Below are positions 47,866-56,730 of a DNA stretch of 64,000 nt, piece after piece. Every line of letters begins with the position of its first letter. Positions within the stretch are counted from its first letter, which is position 1. The notes beneath the pieces were generated by a model. That model was given only the letters and a program-made list of their open reading frames with translations, searched no databases and was not told where the DNA came from. The DNA comes from VFKI01 sp033762075 (GTDB taxonomy: Bacteria > Pseudomonadota > Gammaproteobacteria > DSM-16500): contig JANRLY010000040.1 in the NCBI GenBank assembly GCA_033762075.1, positions 1 through 64,000 of the forward strand, given 5' to 3'. Made by a program: the position numbers and the translations under genes.

Positions 47866-48174
47866 ATGAAAAAGTTTAAAGGTTATTTTTTTGTGCCATT
47901 ATTGGGCTTTTTGGCGGGAGGTTGCGCTGAAGTTAGTCAAAACTTAGGCCAAAATATCGCTATGATATCAGAAGCGCCAAAAAATAATTGTACTTCACTA
48001 GGTGAGCTTTCTTCTAGTGTAGGATCTGGGCCATATCAACTCAAAGAACTTAAAAACAGGGCTGCGCAAAAAGGCGCCAATACTATTTTGGTTAAATCAC
48101 AAAAATTACATTTCCGTAAGCAGATTAGTAGTATGGAAACAACTACCATTATAGAAGCTTATCGTTGTCCATAG
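47866..48174 (+). CDS. Small lipoprotein, DUF4156-like, 102 aa
   Basis: Envelope lipoprotein of unknown role. Seen: signal peptide with lipobox LAGGC (MKKFKGYFFVPLLGFLAGGC), then the family layout: a Cys (KNNCTSLGEL), Gly-rich GSGPY, helix LKELKNRAAQKGANTILV and a final Cys (AYRCP). The two later Cys may form a disulfide. Start ATG 47866 with AAGGA 8 bases upstream. Its last 16 bases overlap the convergent P-type ATPase end. Two paralogue-like lipoproteins lie at 51434 and 51846. Confidence 0.8.
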   Translation: MKKFKGYFFVPLLGFLAGGCAEVSQNLGQNIAMISEAPKNNCTSLGELSSSVGSGPYQLKELKNRAAQKGANTILVKSQKLHFRKQISSMETTTIIEAYRCP

Positions 48175-50318
48175 ATTAGACTTTTTAGGGTGGGTGAATT
48201 AAAACGCAACAATCTTAATCCATTAAAAACCACTAATAAACTTGCACCCATATCAGCAAATACTGCCATCCAGAGTGTTGCAAATCCAAATAGGGCTAAA
48301 ACAAAAAATATTGCTTTAATTCCTATAGATAAACTTATATTTTCAACCAGCTTACGCCAGGTACGACGACTCAGTGCAATGAAAAAAGGTAGCTTGGTAA
48401 GATTATCTTCCATCAAAGCCACATCTGCAGTTTCAAGTGCAACATCTGTTCCTGCATGACCCATTGCAAAACCAATGGATGCTTTTGCAAGTGCAGGAGC
48501 ATCGTTAATTCCATCACCCACCATACCTACTGCATCATATTTTTTTAAGAGTATATCCATTGCAGCTAATTTATCTTGAGGTAATAAATTAGCTTGCACA
48601 TCATCAATACCGACCATTTTCGCAATTGCTTTAGCCGTAGTTGGATTGTCTCCCGTTATCATGGCCGTTGTAATGCCAAGCTTATGAAGCCAGTTAACGG
48701 CTTCTGCACTTGTTTCTCGCAATGTATCAGTTACGCCCAATATGCCTAATACTTTTTCTTGATTGCCCAATACAATGGTTGTTTTACCTTCTTGTTCTAA
48801 TTGTTTTAAAGTTGATTCTATTTTAGCGTTACAAACGTTTTTTTCTTCAGCAAAACGATGGTTACCTAAAAAATAGAGGTAACCATCAATATTGCCTATA
48901 ATTCCTCGACCTGGAATAGTTTCAAATTTCTCTACCCGCAATAAATTTTCTTTTGCTGATAAATTTTTCCATTTATTTAAAATTGCTTCTGCTACTGGAT
49001 GTTCTGAATGGGACTCAAGGCTAGCGGTAAGGTGTAATAAAGTATTTTCTGAAATATCTGATATTTTCACAATGTCTGTAACTATGGGTTTACCAATAGT
49101 TAATGTCCCTGTTTTATCGAAGGCAATAGCTTTAATTTTATGACCCAATTCTAAATAAGTTCCGCCTTTAATTAAAACACCATGCTTGGCACCAGCTGCT
49201 AGACCGCTAACAATTGTAACCGGCGTTGAAATAACTAAGGCACATGGGCAAGCAATAACAAGAAGCACTAAAGCTTTATAGAACCATGGGTAAAATGGAG
49301 CACTGAATAAAAGTGACGGCATGGTAGCTACCAATATGGCTAATATAACCATAATCGGGGTATAGTATTTAGCAAATTGATCAACAAATCGTTGTGTAGG
49401 TGCTCGTTCAGACTGGGCTTGTTGTACTGCTTTTATGATTTTTGAGATAAGTGTTTCATTGATTTCTGCAGTTACTTTAAATTCAAATGACCCACGCTCG
49501 TTAATTGATCCTGCAAACACAGAATCACCTTCCGTTTTTTCTACAGGGATAGATTCGCCTGTAATTGGGGCTTGATTGACGCTGGACTGCCCTTTGGTAA
49601 CAATACCATCTATAGGGATTCGCTCACCTGGTTTTACCCATATCACATTATTTAGTTGAATTTCATTAACTGCTTTAACTTGCCAAGCTCCTTCTGATGT
49701 TTTTACTGTTGCAACATCAGGAGTAATTTCCATTAATTGGCGAATTGCATGACGCGCCTTATCTAAAGAATAACTTTCGATCATTTCAGCTAGGGCAAAA
49801 AGAAAGGTTACCATTGCTGCTTCTGGCCATTCACCAATAATCATTGCACCAATGATGGCTATCGTCATTAAAAAATTCATATTGAGAGTAAAATAGCGTA
49901 CCGCTTTAATTCCCTTAATGACGGTACTCCGACCACCTATTAAAATTGAGGATAAAGCTAACATAATAATTAAAGGTGAATTTTCAGCATGAGTGATATA
50001 AGCAAATACTTCTGCAACAATGGCCAGTACGCCGGAAATACCCAAAATGATCCAATCTCGGTAATTCACGTTCGATTGCAGTAACTCCAGGCTTTTGGCG
50101 GTATAAGCTCCATTTTTGATTTCAGCCTTCATTCCTATAGAAGTAAGCGCCTTCTGAATAGCAGCTATTTCTACATCTTGATAGGTAACTTTCAATTCTT
50201 GTTGGATAAGATTGAAGTCTAACTCTAAAATTCCTGGCAAAGAATTTAGGTGATTTTTAATCATTTTTTCTTCTGTTGGGCAATCCATTTGCGGGATATG
50301 GAAAATAACGGTAGCCAT
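48159..50318 (-). CDS. P1B-type heavy-metal ATPase, Zn/Cd/Pb class (ZntA/CadA-like), 719 aa
   Basis: Inner-membrane metal export pump. Seen: N-terminal metal-binding domain with DCPTEE in place of the usual CxxC (FHIPQMDCPTEEKMIKNHLN), TGES actuator motif in APITGESIPVEK, CPCALVIS in the transport span, phosphorylation site DKTGTLTIGKP, SEHPVAEAI, MVGDGINDAPALA, and a C-terminal NISLSIGIKAIFFVL with Lys and ADMGASLLVVFNGLRL with Asp. The K and DxG pair in the last spans are typical of the P1B-2 (Zn/Cd/Pb) class. Start ATG 50318 (GAGAG upstream). Divergent from czcD across a region with an inverted repeat. Confidence 0.93.
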   Translation of the reverse strand: MATVIFHIPQMDCPTEEKMIKNHLNSLPGILELDFNLIQQELKVTYQDVEIAAIQKALTSIGMKAEIKNGAYTAKSLELLQSNVNYRDWIILGISGVLAIVAEVFAYITHAENSPLIIMLALSSILIGGRSTVIKGIKAVRYFTLNMNFLMTIAIIGAMIIGEWPEAAMVTFLFALAEMIESYSLDKARHAIRQLMEITPDVATVKTSEGAWQVKAVNEIQLNNVIWVKPGERIPIDGIVTKGQSSVNQAPITGESIPVEKTEGDSVFAGSINERGSFEFKVTAEINETLISKIIKAVQQAQSERAPTQRFVDQFAKYYTPIMVILAILVATMPSLLFSAPFYPWFYKALVLLVIACPCALVISTPVTIVSGLAAGAKHGVLIKGGTYLELGHKIKAIAFDKTGTLTIGKPIVTDIVKISDISENTLLHLTASLESHSEHPVAEAILNKWKNLSAKENLLRVEKFETIPGRGIIGNIDGYLYFLGNHRFAEEKNVCNAKIESTLKQLEQEGKTTIVLGNQEKVLGILGVTDTLRETSAEAVNWLHKLGITTAMITGDNPTTAKAIAKMVGIDDVQANLLPQDKLAAMDILLKKYDAVGMVGDGINDAPALAKASIGFAMGHAGTDVALETADVALMEDNLTKLPFFIALSRRTWRKLVENISLSIGIKAIFFVLALFGFATLWMAVFADMGASLLVVFNGLRLLRFNSPTLKSLIYGQR

Positions 50319-50346
50319 AATTATTACTCTCAAAGTTAGTTATCAA

Positions 50347-50389
50347 TCAATGCCTTAGATTCATGCTATCATCATAAGCATAGCATTGA
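50347..50389. promoter_or_regulatory. Nested inverted repeat between the ATPase and CDF genes
   Basis: TCAATGC (50347-50353) pairs with GCATTGA (50383-50389) and ATGCTAT (50363-50369) with ATAGCAT (50380-50386). It lies in the 180-base divergent region and is a candidate operator for a metal sensor not encoded in the window. Confidence 0.4.
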
Positions 50390-50456
50390 TTTCTCGATAG
50401 ATGGAGCCGCAAATATAACATCTAAATCAATCAAATGCTTAGAAAGAGGTCAAAAA

Positions 50457-50483
50457 ATGTCTTACAGCAAGCAGCCTGTTTAG
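50457..50483 (+). CDS. Possible 8-residue leader peptide before czcD
   Basis: ATG at 50457 after AGAGGT with 6-base spacing encodes MSYSKQPV and stops at TAG 50481-50483, 15 bases before the CDF start. It may be chance; the ribosome site and the position right before czcD make it worth noting. Confidence 0.2.
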   Translation: MSYSKQPV

Positions 50484-50498
50484 ATAGGGGATTTAATA

Positions 50499-51407
50499 AT
50501 GAGTGTTGAGCATAATCATTCAAACTTAAAGGCTAGCAAGGAACGCCCTCTGTTATTTGCTTTAATACTAACATCCACTTTTTTGGTTGCAGAAGTGGTG
50601 GGTGGTCTTGTTACCGGAAGTCTTGCATTAATTTCCGATGCTGCGCACATGTTAACTGATGTTACTGCGTTAGGCATTGCTCTTGTTGCTATAAAGATTG
50701 CACGTCGACCAGCAGATGTCATTAGAACATTTGGTTATTATCGATTTGAAATTTTGGCTGCAGCATTTAATACAATACTCTTATTTGTGGTGGCAATTTA
50801 TATTTTATATGAAGCCTACCAAAGACTAAGTCATCCACCTGAAATATCTTCCATAGGCATGTTAGTTATCGCTTCTATTGGGTTGGTGGTCAACCTAGTG
50901 TCAATGAAATTGTTAACTGCTGGTAAAGATAAAAGTCTTAACATGAAAAGTGCCTATCTCGAAGTATGGAGTGATATGTTAGGATCAATGGGTGTGATTA
51001 TTGGTGCTTTAATCATTCGCTTTACAGGATGGGCGTGGGTTGATTCGCTTATCGCAGTGCTGATTGGTTTATGGGTTTTGCCTCGTACTTGGACTTTACT
51101 TAAAGAGAGTATTAACGTACTACTGGAAGGTGTGCCAGAGGGTATTGATTTAAAAAAACTGAAGGAATCAGCTTACCAAGTTGAAGGTGTGTTAGATATT
51201 CATGAGCTACATGTTTGGGCAATTACCAGTGATAGAATCAGTCTAACAGCTCATATAGTAATTGAACAAAAATATGATTGTGAAAGCGTTTTATTTAACC
51301 TTAAAAAGCTTTTAGCATCACAATTCGGTATTTCGCATACGACCCTACAGCATGAGCGAAAAAAATGTTTTGAGGGAGACGAGGTTTGTAATTTCGTTTC
51401 TCCCTAA
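50499..51407 (+). CDS. czcD: Cation diffusion facilitator CzcD-like, 302 aa
   Basis: Inner-membrane Zn/Co/Cd-proton antiporter. Seen: six spans, His-rich start (EHNHSN), DAAHMLTDVTALGIA in span 2 (HxxxD) and SAYLEVWSDMLGSMGVII in span 5, where Glu replaces the usual His as in CzcD-type members, then the cytoplasmic domain with DIHELHVWAITSDRISLTAH. Length and order are complete, unlike the short CDF at 17679. Start ATG 50499 with AGGGGA upstream. Divergent from the P-type ATPase, so both may answer to one metal sensor. Confidence 0.92.
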   Translation: MSVEHNHSNLKASKERPLLFALILTSTFLVAEVVGGLVTGSLALISDAAHMLTDVTALGIALVAIKIARRPADVIRTFGYYRFEILAAAFNTILLFVVAIYILYEAYQRLSHPPEISSIGMLVIASIGLVVNLVSMKLLTAGKDKSLNMKSAYLEVWSDMLGSMGVIIGALIIRFTGWAWVDSLIAVLIGLWVLPRTWTLLKESINVLLEGVPEGIDLKKLKESAYQVEGVLDIHELHVWAITSDRISLTAHIVIEQKYDCESVLFNLKKLLASQFGISHTTLQHERKKCFEGDEVCNFVSP

Positions 51408-51433
51408 TTTAACTTAATATTTTTGCCTATTTG

Positions 51434-51823
51434 TTACCTGGTGCTCGGGCAATAATATGCCATACCAACCATGCTGTGTGTATTTACTTTAATATCTTTA
51501 TTTCCAATTTTTCCCATTTGGAACGACTTTTTTTCTTGAGATGAAACATGATTTGTTAAAACAACCACATTTGCACCAAGAGCCAAGGATTTATTTTTTA
51601 ATAATGTGATATTCATGTCATGTAAAGTGGCGGCAGAGTCAAAAGATTCCTTAGCGACATCATTCGTATTTATTTCACCAAGATTTTTGCAACGTTTATT
51701 TGGAGCGCCTAAAATTTTTATTTTTTCTGAGCCAGGTGTAGGGGAGACTGTAGTTGCACAACCTACAATAAAGTGACAACAGAGCACAATAGCACTGGTT
51801 TTTAAGCCTATCCATTCTTTCAT
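51434..51823 (-). CDS. Small lipoprotein, paralogue of 47866, 129 aa
   Basis: Seen: signal peptide with lipobox IVGC (KTSAIVLCCHFIVGCATTVS), then CKNLGEINTNDV, helix ITLLKNKSLALGANVVVLTN and a final Cys (AYYCPSTR), the same order as the other two lipoproteins. Start ATG 51823 with AGGAGA 6 bases upstream. It follows the 51846 gene by 22 bases and is the last gene of the long leftward operon from the RND systems. Function unknown; link to metals is by position. Confidence 0.78.
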   Translation of the reverse strand: MKEWIGLKTSAIVLCCHFIVGCATTVSPTPGSEKIKILGAPNKRCKNLGEINTNDVAKESFDSAATLHDMNITLLKNKSLALGANVVVLTNHVSSQEKKSFQMGKIGNKDIKVNTHSMVGMAYYCPSTR

Positions 51824-51845
51824 AATTGATCTCCTATGTGAATAT

Positions 51846-52277
51846 TTAGTAAGAATAATGTGTGCCAATTGTATTACGTTGTAACTGCCATCTAATATCA
51901 GATGAACAAGAATAAGCTCCGCCTTTTATATCGTGAGAGCTTTCAGTATAATAATGCTTCTTAGGAGTAGCTGATGTATGTGGAGTGTCTATTACCTGAT
52001 GTTGGCAAAAGGTAACTACATTAGCGCCTAGTTTTCTTCCTGCATTTCTAAGGAAGTTAATGTCATCTTTCTCTAGGTTGTCTTTTGATGAAAAATAAGT
52101 GCTTTCGCCATGAATATTATTCCCATTTATCTGTCCTAGGTATTTACACTCTTTTACCGTCTCATTATCTGGAACAACATAAACACCCTCTGCGTTAGGG
52201 TCAAGTATGCGTGGAACGCAGCCACTTATAATTAAAACACCAAAACAAGCAGCAAAATAGAAGCATAACTTATTCAT
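51846..52277 (-). CDS. Small lipoprotein, paralogue of 47866 and 51434, 143 aa
   Basis: Seen: signal peptide with lipobox ISGC (FYFAACFGVLIISGCVPRI), then CKYLGQINGNNIHGESTYFS, DDINFLRNAGRKLGANVVTF and AYSCSS, matching the C-x2-LG(E/Q) ... LGANVV ... C pattern of the family. An extra Cys and two His (CQHQVIDTPH) could bind metal. Start ATG 52277 sits one base after the RND gene stop, so it is co-transcribed with the efflux genes. Confidence 0.78.
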   Translation of the reverse strand: MNKLCFYFAACFGVLIISGCVPRILDPNAEGVYVVPDNETVKECKYLGQINGNNIHGESTYFSSKDNLEKDDINFLRNAGRKLGANVVTFCQHQVIDTPHTSATPKKHYYTESSHDIKGGAYSCSSDIRWQLQRNTIGTHYSY

Positions 52278-52278
52278 A

Positions 52279-55200
52279 TCATTTTCCTTTAAATTGAAAT
52301 TTCTTCCAGTTGATGCGGGATTTAAGAGTAATGAGATGTCCTTTTAACCAGCGTAAAACGAGCCATAATTGCACTTTAATATGAGTGTTCCTATAATCAC
52401 CATTCCCATTATGCCCGTTCCTAAAAAAATGAGCATACAGAACCGGCAACACCAATAAGGTAAGTGCTGTTGAAGAAATTAAGCCACCGACAACTACAGT
52501 GGCCAGAGGACGTTGTATTTCAGCGCCAATACCTCGTGCTAGTAACATAGGAATCAGCCCAAGTGCGGTAATAAAAGCGGTCATTAAAACAGGGCGAAGT
52601 CTTGAAACTGCGCCAATAAAGACAGCTTCATCTATTTGCATGCCTTCTTGTTTGTTTTGATTAATGGCGTTAACTAATACAACACCATTTAAAACGGCAA
52701 TACCAAAAAGTGCAATAAATCCAATTGAGCCAGGAACGGAAAGATACTGCCCAGAAATGAACAGCGCTATAATGCCTCCTATTAGCGCAAGTGGTACATT
52801 GATCATGACTAGAAGGGCTTGGCTTGCAGAAGAAAAAGCAAAATATAAAAGTAAGAAGATAAGGGCAAGAGAAATAGGAACAACAATCATTAATCTAGCT
52901 TGGGCGCGCTGTTGATTTTTAAATTGTCCACCATAGGTCACGGAATAGCCAGTTGGCAATTTAATTTGCTTGTCAATTTTTTGCTGAATTTCTGATACAA
53001 CACTACCCATATCACGGCCTTCAACGTTGGCTTGAATGACTACGCGTCGTTGTACAACATCACGACGAATTTGCGGAGGAGCTGATTCAAGTTTTACCGT
53101 CGCTATATCATTCAGGCGAACCCACGCACCTTTAGGAGAGAGTAGGATAAGATTGCCAATTGCTTCCATACTATCCCGATAAGACTTGCCTAAACGAACA
53201 TAAATATCATATCGCTCATTACCATTAATGACTTGGCCCGCCACTTTCCCACCAATGGCATCTGTAATTAATGACATAACTTGGCCTATTGAAATGCCAT
53301 AGCGCATTAGAGCCTCTCTGTTTGGCTTAATCACAAGCTGTGCTTCGCCTGTAATCTGCTCCATCGCAACATCACGTGTCCCTTTGACAGCCTTGACTGT
53401 CTCTTCAATCTCTCGGCCTTTTTCAGCAAGAATAGATAAATCGGGGCCAAATAATTTTATTGCTAACTGGGCGCGAACACCGGAAAGCAATTCATCGACA
53501 CGACTAGCGATCGGTTGAGAGAAAGCAAAAAGAAGTCCTGGATAAATTGACATTTTCTTTTCCATAAGAGCTTGCAATTCCGGACGATTATTTGCAGAAG
53601 TCCATTGCTTTATAGGCTTTAAACCAACGTAAAGCTCAATATTAGAAACAGGTTCAGGATCACCACCTAGCTCAGGTCTACCTATGCGGCTTGAAACATA
53701 AGAAACCTCAGGAAAAGTCATGACTTCTTGCTCTAATTTGTTAGCAACATTAAGAGCAGTTTCTAAACTAGCTGAAGGCGCGAGCGTAGCGCGAACGTTG
53801 ATTGTTCCCTCTTCAAGTTCGGGAACAAATTCTGTTCCTAAAAATGGTAAAAGCAAAAGAGATATAAGAAATAAACTAACTACACCAATAATAATAGGTT
53901 TGGGGCGCGCTAATGATTTTTTAAGTATTTCTTTGTAATGATGCATAATAGGTCGTAAGACAGGACTTTCACGATGCCTAATCCCTGATTTAAAGAGATA
54001 GGTAGATAATGCAGGAACAACAATCATAGCAACCACAAGAGAAGCAAACATCGATAAAACAATACTGATTGCCATTGGATGGAATAACTTTCCTTCAACA
54101 CCCTGCAGACTAAATAAAGGTGTAAACACCACCATAATAATTAGTACAGCATAAAAAACCGGTCTTGCTACTTCACGGGCTGCCTCTTGAATACGAATAG
54201 GAATAGCATGATTGCTTTCAACAATGGCATCATCAAGATCTTCATCAAGGTTGTTTTGTTCTACATAAGAATGATTAGAACCAGGTTGACTTAAATGTTT
54301 AAAAATATTTTCCATCATCACAACCGATCCATCTACCATCATTCCGATTGCAATAGCTAAACCACCAAGAGACATTAGATTTGCAGAAAGTCCCCAATAG
54401 GCCATTGCCATTAGTGCAAGTCCTACTGAAATCGGAACAGATATAAGTACCAGTAAGGTAGCGCGCAAATTCATAAGAAAAAGAAGTAATACAACAAAAA
54501 TTAAAACAAATGCTTCTATTAATGCTTTCACAACAGTATGAACAGCCTGTTGAATCAAATCAGCTTGGTCATAGACTGGTTCCAGTTGTACACCTTGGGG
54601 TAATGCTTTCTGGATAAGAGGTAAGGCTTCTTTAATTCCATCAATCGTCGCTTTTGTATTTGCACCAATACGTTTTAGTACAACGCCTGCTACCACTTCA
54701 CCTAAAGAGTTTGGCTTCCCTTCAACATTGCGTTCAGTCATTGTGACTGCGCCTTGGCGGATTTCACTTCCATAAGCTACCTGTGCCACATTACGAACCC
54801 GCACAACTATGCCATCTTTATCTTTTATAGAAATATTAGCGATATCTTTTAATCCATCGTCTCCACTGCGTACCCACCCAAATCCACGAATAGTTAATTG
54901 TTCAGACCCGCGATCCAAATACCATCCACCGGCATTACGGTTATTCGCTTCAATAGCGTTAACTAAATCTTCAATATTGAGGCGATAAGCAAGCAATCTT
55001 GCAGGATCAACTTGTACCTGATATTGACGAACTCGCCCGCCATAAGAGAGAACATCAGTTACGCCATCAACGGGTGCTAATAAAAGTTTAACAACCCAAT
55101 CGTTTAATCCTCGTAAAGCCATTGCATCATATTTTTTAGGGTTGTCAGTACGTAAAATGTATTGAAATACTTGACCAAGTCCGGATGTATTTGGGCCCAT

Positions 55201-55587
55201 TTCAGGCACACCAACGCCAGGTGGAATTTTTTCGCGTGCAGCTTGTAGACGTTCAAATACTTGTTGACGAGCAAAATAGATATCAACATTATCTTTGAAA
55301 ACAACTGTAACGACAGACAAGCCAACTTTAGAAATAGAGCGGACTTCTTCAACGTCAGGTAATGAGTACATAACAGCTTCAACAGGATAAGAAAGTAATT
55401 GTTCTACTTCTTCAGCAGCTAATCCTGGTGCCTCTGTATTAATAACTACTTGGACATTGGTTACATCAGGAAACGCATCTAGGTTAAGCTGCGGCAGCAC
55501 CATCGCACCAGCAATCATTGTAGCTAATAATGCGAGTAAAACTAATAAGCGGTTATTGACAGCAAAATCAATTAATTTATCTAACAT
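52279..55587 (-). CDS. RND heavy-metal efflux pump, CzcA/CusA superfamily, 1102 aa
   Basis: Inner-membrane proton-driven pump of a tripartite system. Seen: N-terminal span, DAFPDVTNVQVVINTEAPGL, a first periplasmic domain, FVLIFVVLLLFLMNLRATLL, the family motif AIAIGMMVDGSVVMMEN, a linker with acidic runs (about 435-455), GTEFVPELEEGTINVRATLA, and the final spans with a basic tail. Instead of CusA's DAAIVMIEN it has DGSVVMMEN, and it lacks the CusA methionine triad, so divalent cations (Zn/Co/Cd/Ni) are more likely than Cu. Exact metal open. Third gene of the TolC-adaptor-pump set. Confidence 0.93.
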   Translation of the reverse strand: MLDKLIDFAVNNRLLVLLALLATMIAGAMVLPQLNLDAFPDVTNVQVVINTEAPGLAAEEVEQLLSYPVEAVMYSLPDVEEVRSISKVGLSVVTVVFKDNVDIYFARQQVFERLQAAREKIPPGVGVPEMGPNTSGLGQVFQYILRTDNPKKYDAMALRGLNDWVVKLLLAPVDGVTDVLSYGGRVRQYQVQVDPARLLAYRLNIEDLVNAIEANNRNAGGWYLDRGSEQLTIRGFGWVRSGDDGLKDIANISIKDKDGIVVRVRNVAQVAYGSEIRQGAVTMTERNVEGKPNSLGEVVAGVVLKRIGANTKATIDGIKEALPLIQKALPQGVQLEPVYDQADLIQQAVHTVVKALIEAFVLIFVVLLLFLMNLRATLLVLISVPISVGLALMAMAYWGLSANLMSLGGLAIAIGMMVDGSVVMMENIFKHLSQPGSNHSYVEQNNLDEDLDDAIVESNHAIPIRIQEAAREVARPVFYAVLIIMVVFTPLFSLQGVEGKLFHPMAISIVLSMFASLVVAMIVVPALSTYLFKSGIRHRESPVLRPIMHHYKEILKKSLARPKPIIIGVVSLFLISLLLLPFLGTEFVPELEEGTINVRATLAPSASLETALNVANKLEQEVMTFPEVSYVSSRIGRPELGGDPEPVSNIELYVGLKPIKQWTSANNRPELQALMEKKMSIYPGLLFAFSQPIASRVDELLSGVRAQLAIKLFGPDLSILAEKGREIEETVKAVKGTRDVAMEQITGEAQLVIKPNREALMRYGISIGQVMSLITDAIGGKVAGQVINGNERYDIYVRLGKSYRDSMEAIGNLILLSPKGAWVRLNDIATVKLESAPPQIRRDVVQRRVVIQANVEGRDMGSVVSEIQQKIDKQIKLPTGYSVTYGGQFKNQQRAQARLMIVVPISLALIFLLLYFAFSSASQALLVMINVPLALIGGIIALFISGQYLSVPGSIGFIALFGIAVLNGVVLVNAINQNKQEGMQIDEAVFIGAVSRLRPVLMTAFITALGLIPMLLARGIGAEIQRPLATVVVGGLISSTALTLLVLPVLYAHFFRNGHNGNGDYRNTHIKVQLWLVLRWLKGHLITLKSRINWKKFQFKGK

Positions 55588-55605
55588 AATTGTCCTTAAC
55601 TCCTA

Positions 55606-56730
55606 TTAGTGTCCGTGAGAATCAAACCCTTGTTTATTTAATTCCGCATGGACAAAGAAAGCACCTTTTGTAACCACTCGTGTTCCTGGCGCAAGACCTT
55701 CTATAATGACTTGGTTATCAATTACTTCTCCCATTTTCACTTCAACTTGCTGAAATTTTCCGGGTTGTTTTTCGATATAAACTGCCCAATCGCCATCAGC
55801 AGTCCGTAGAACTGCATCTACGGGGAGTGCCAATATTGGTTTTGTTTGTCCTGATTCAATTTGGCAATTAACATATTGTCCAGGGTGTAGAAGGTCATCT
55901 AAATTTGGAACTTCCAAACGTATTGAGCGTGTGCGCGTTGCTTCATCCAATTGATGGTGCACTTGAATAACACTTCCGGTAAGAGTACGCCCATTTACTA
56001 TCATACGTGCAGCATCACCAACCTTGATCGGACGTACAAGGTCGGATGGTAACTTTGCATCTACCCACACAGTTGATTCTTCAACAACTTGTAGAAGTAC
56101 ACGTCCCGTCTCAACCAACTCACCCTCTGTAAAATTAATATTAAAAATGGTGCCATCACGAGGAGCAAGTAATTTAAATGTACCTTTGGCATTTGATGGT
56201 TTCTGAGTAGTTACTATTGAATTAATTTCTGCTTCTGTCATTCCGTAAGCTAAGGCGGTGGAGTATGCATGTTGGTAGGCAACTTGAGCTTCTGAATAGC
56301 GTTTTGCTGATATAGCATCTTTACCTAAGCTTTTAACACGCTCCCATTCTTGTCCTGCTAGTAGCAAATCGCCTTGGGTTTTAGCCATATCAACACTTGA
56401 TAAATCAACCAATGGTTGGCCCGTTTTTACATGTTGTCCTTCTTGTACGTACCGTTGTATGACTTGAGCAGGAACACGTGTTGTTACTTTTGTTGTAAGA
56501 TTGGCGTTTGGGATAACTTCACCAGGCGCAGGAATTAAATAGGCCAATACACGCGGTTGCAAAATTGTAACTTGGATATCAGCTATTTTGAGTGCAGCGG
56601 GATCAAGTACAATAACGTTTTTTTCTGTGGAGGAGGTTTCTTTGCTAGTACTAGCATAGCTGTTAGAAATAGAAAACGTTAATCCTGTCACAATAATCAT
56701 TAGAAGATATTTGCCTTTTATTTTTCCCAT
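55606..56730 (-). CDS. RND periplasmic adaptor (membrane fusion) protein, 374 aa
   Basis: Links the pump to the outer-membrane channel. Seen: signal peptide (YLLMIIVTGLTFSISNSYAS), lipoyl-like halves (TKVTTRVPAQVIQRYVQEGQ and later GTFKLLAPRDGTIFNINFTE), a helical hairpin between them, beta-barrel (TRSIRLEVPNLDDLLHPGQY) and the membrane-proximal end. Start: ATG 56730 with AGGAGA upstream, giving the signal peptide; the in-frame ATG 56817 would remove it. The start overlaps the TolC gene end by 13 bases. Ends with SHGH, a possible metal-binding tail. Confidence 0.9.
   Translation of the reverse strand: MGKIKGKYLLMIIVTGLTFSISNSYASTSKETSSTEKNVIVLDPAALKIADIQVTILQPRVLAYLIPAPGEVIPNANLTTKVTTRVPAQVIQRYVQEGQHVKTGQPLVDLSSVDMAKTQGDLLLAGQEWERVKSLGKDAISAKRYSEAQVAYQHAYSTALAYGMTEAEINSIVTTQKPSNAKGTFKLLAPRDGTIFNINFTEGELVETGRVLLQVVEESTVWVDAKLPSDLVRPIKVGDAARMIVNGRTLTGSVIQVHHQLDEATRTRSIRLEVPNLDDLLHPGQYVNCQIESGQTKPILALPVDAVLRTADGDWAVYIEKQPGKFQQVEVKMGEVIDNQVIIEGLAPGTRVVTKGAFFVHAELNKQGFDSHGH

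Noticed and set aside
55104..55382. Minus-strand frame inside the Czc-type pump
   Set aside because: Shadow frame of the pump gene, Leu/Cys-rich, without ribosome site.
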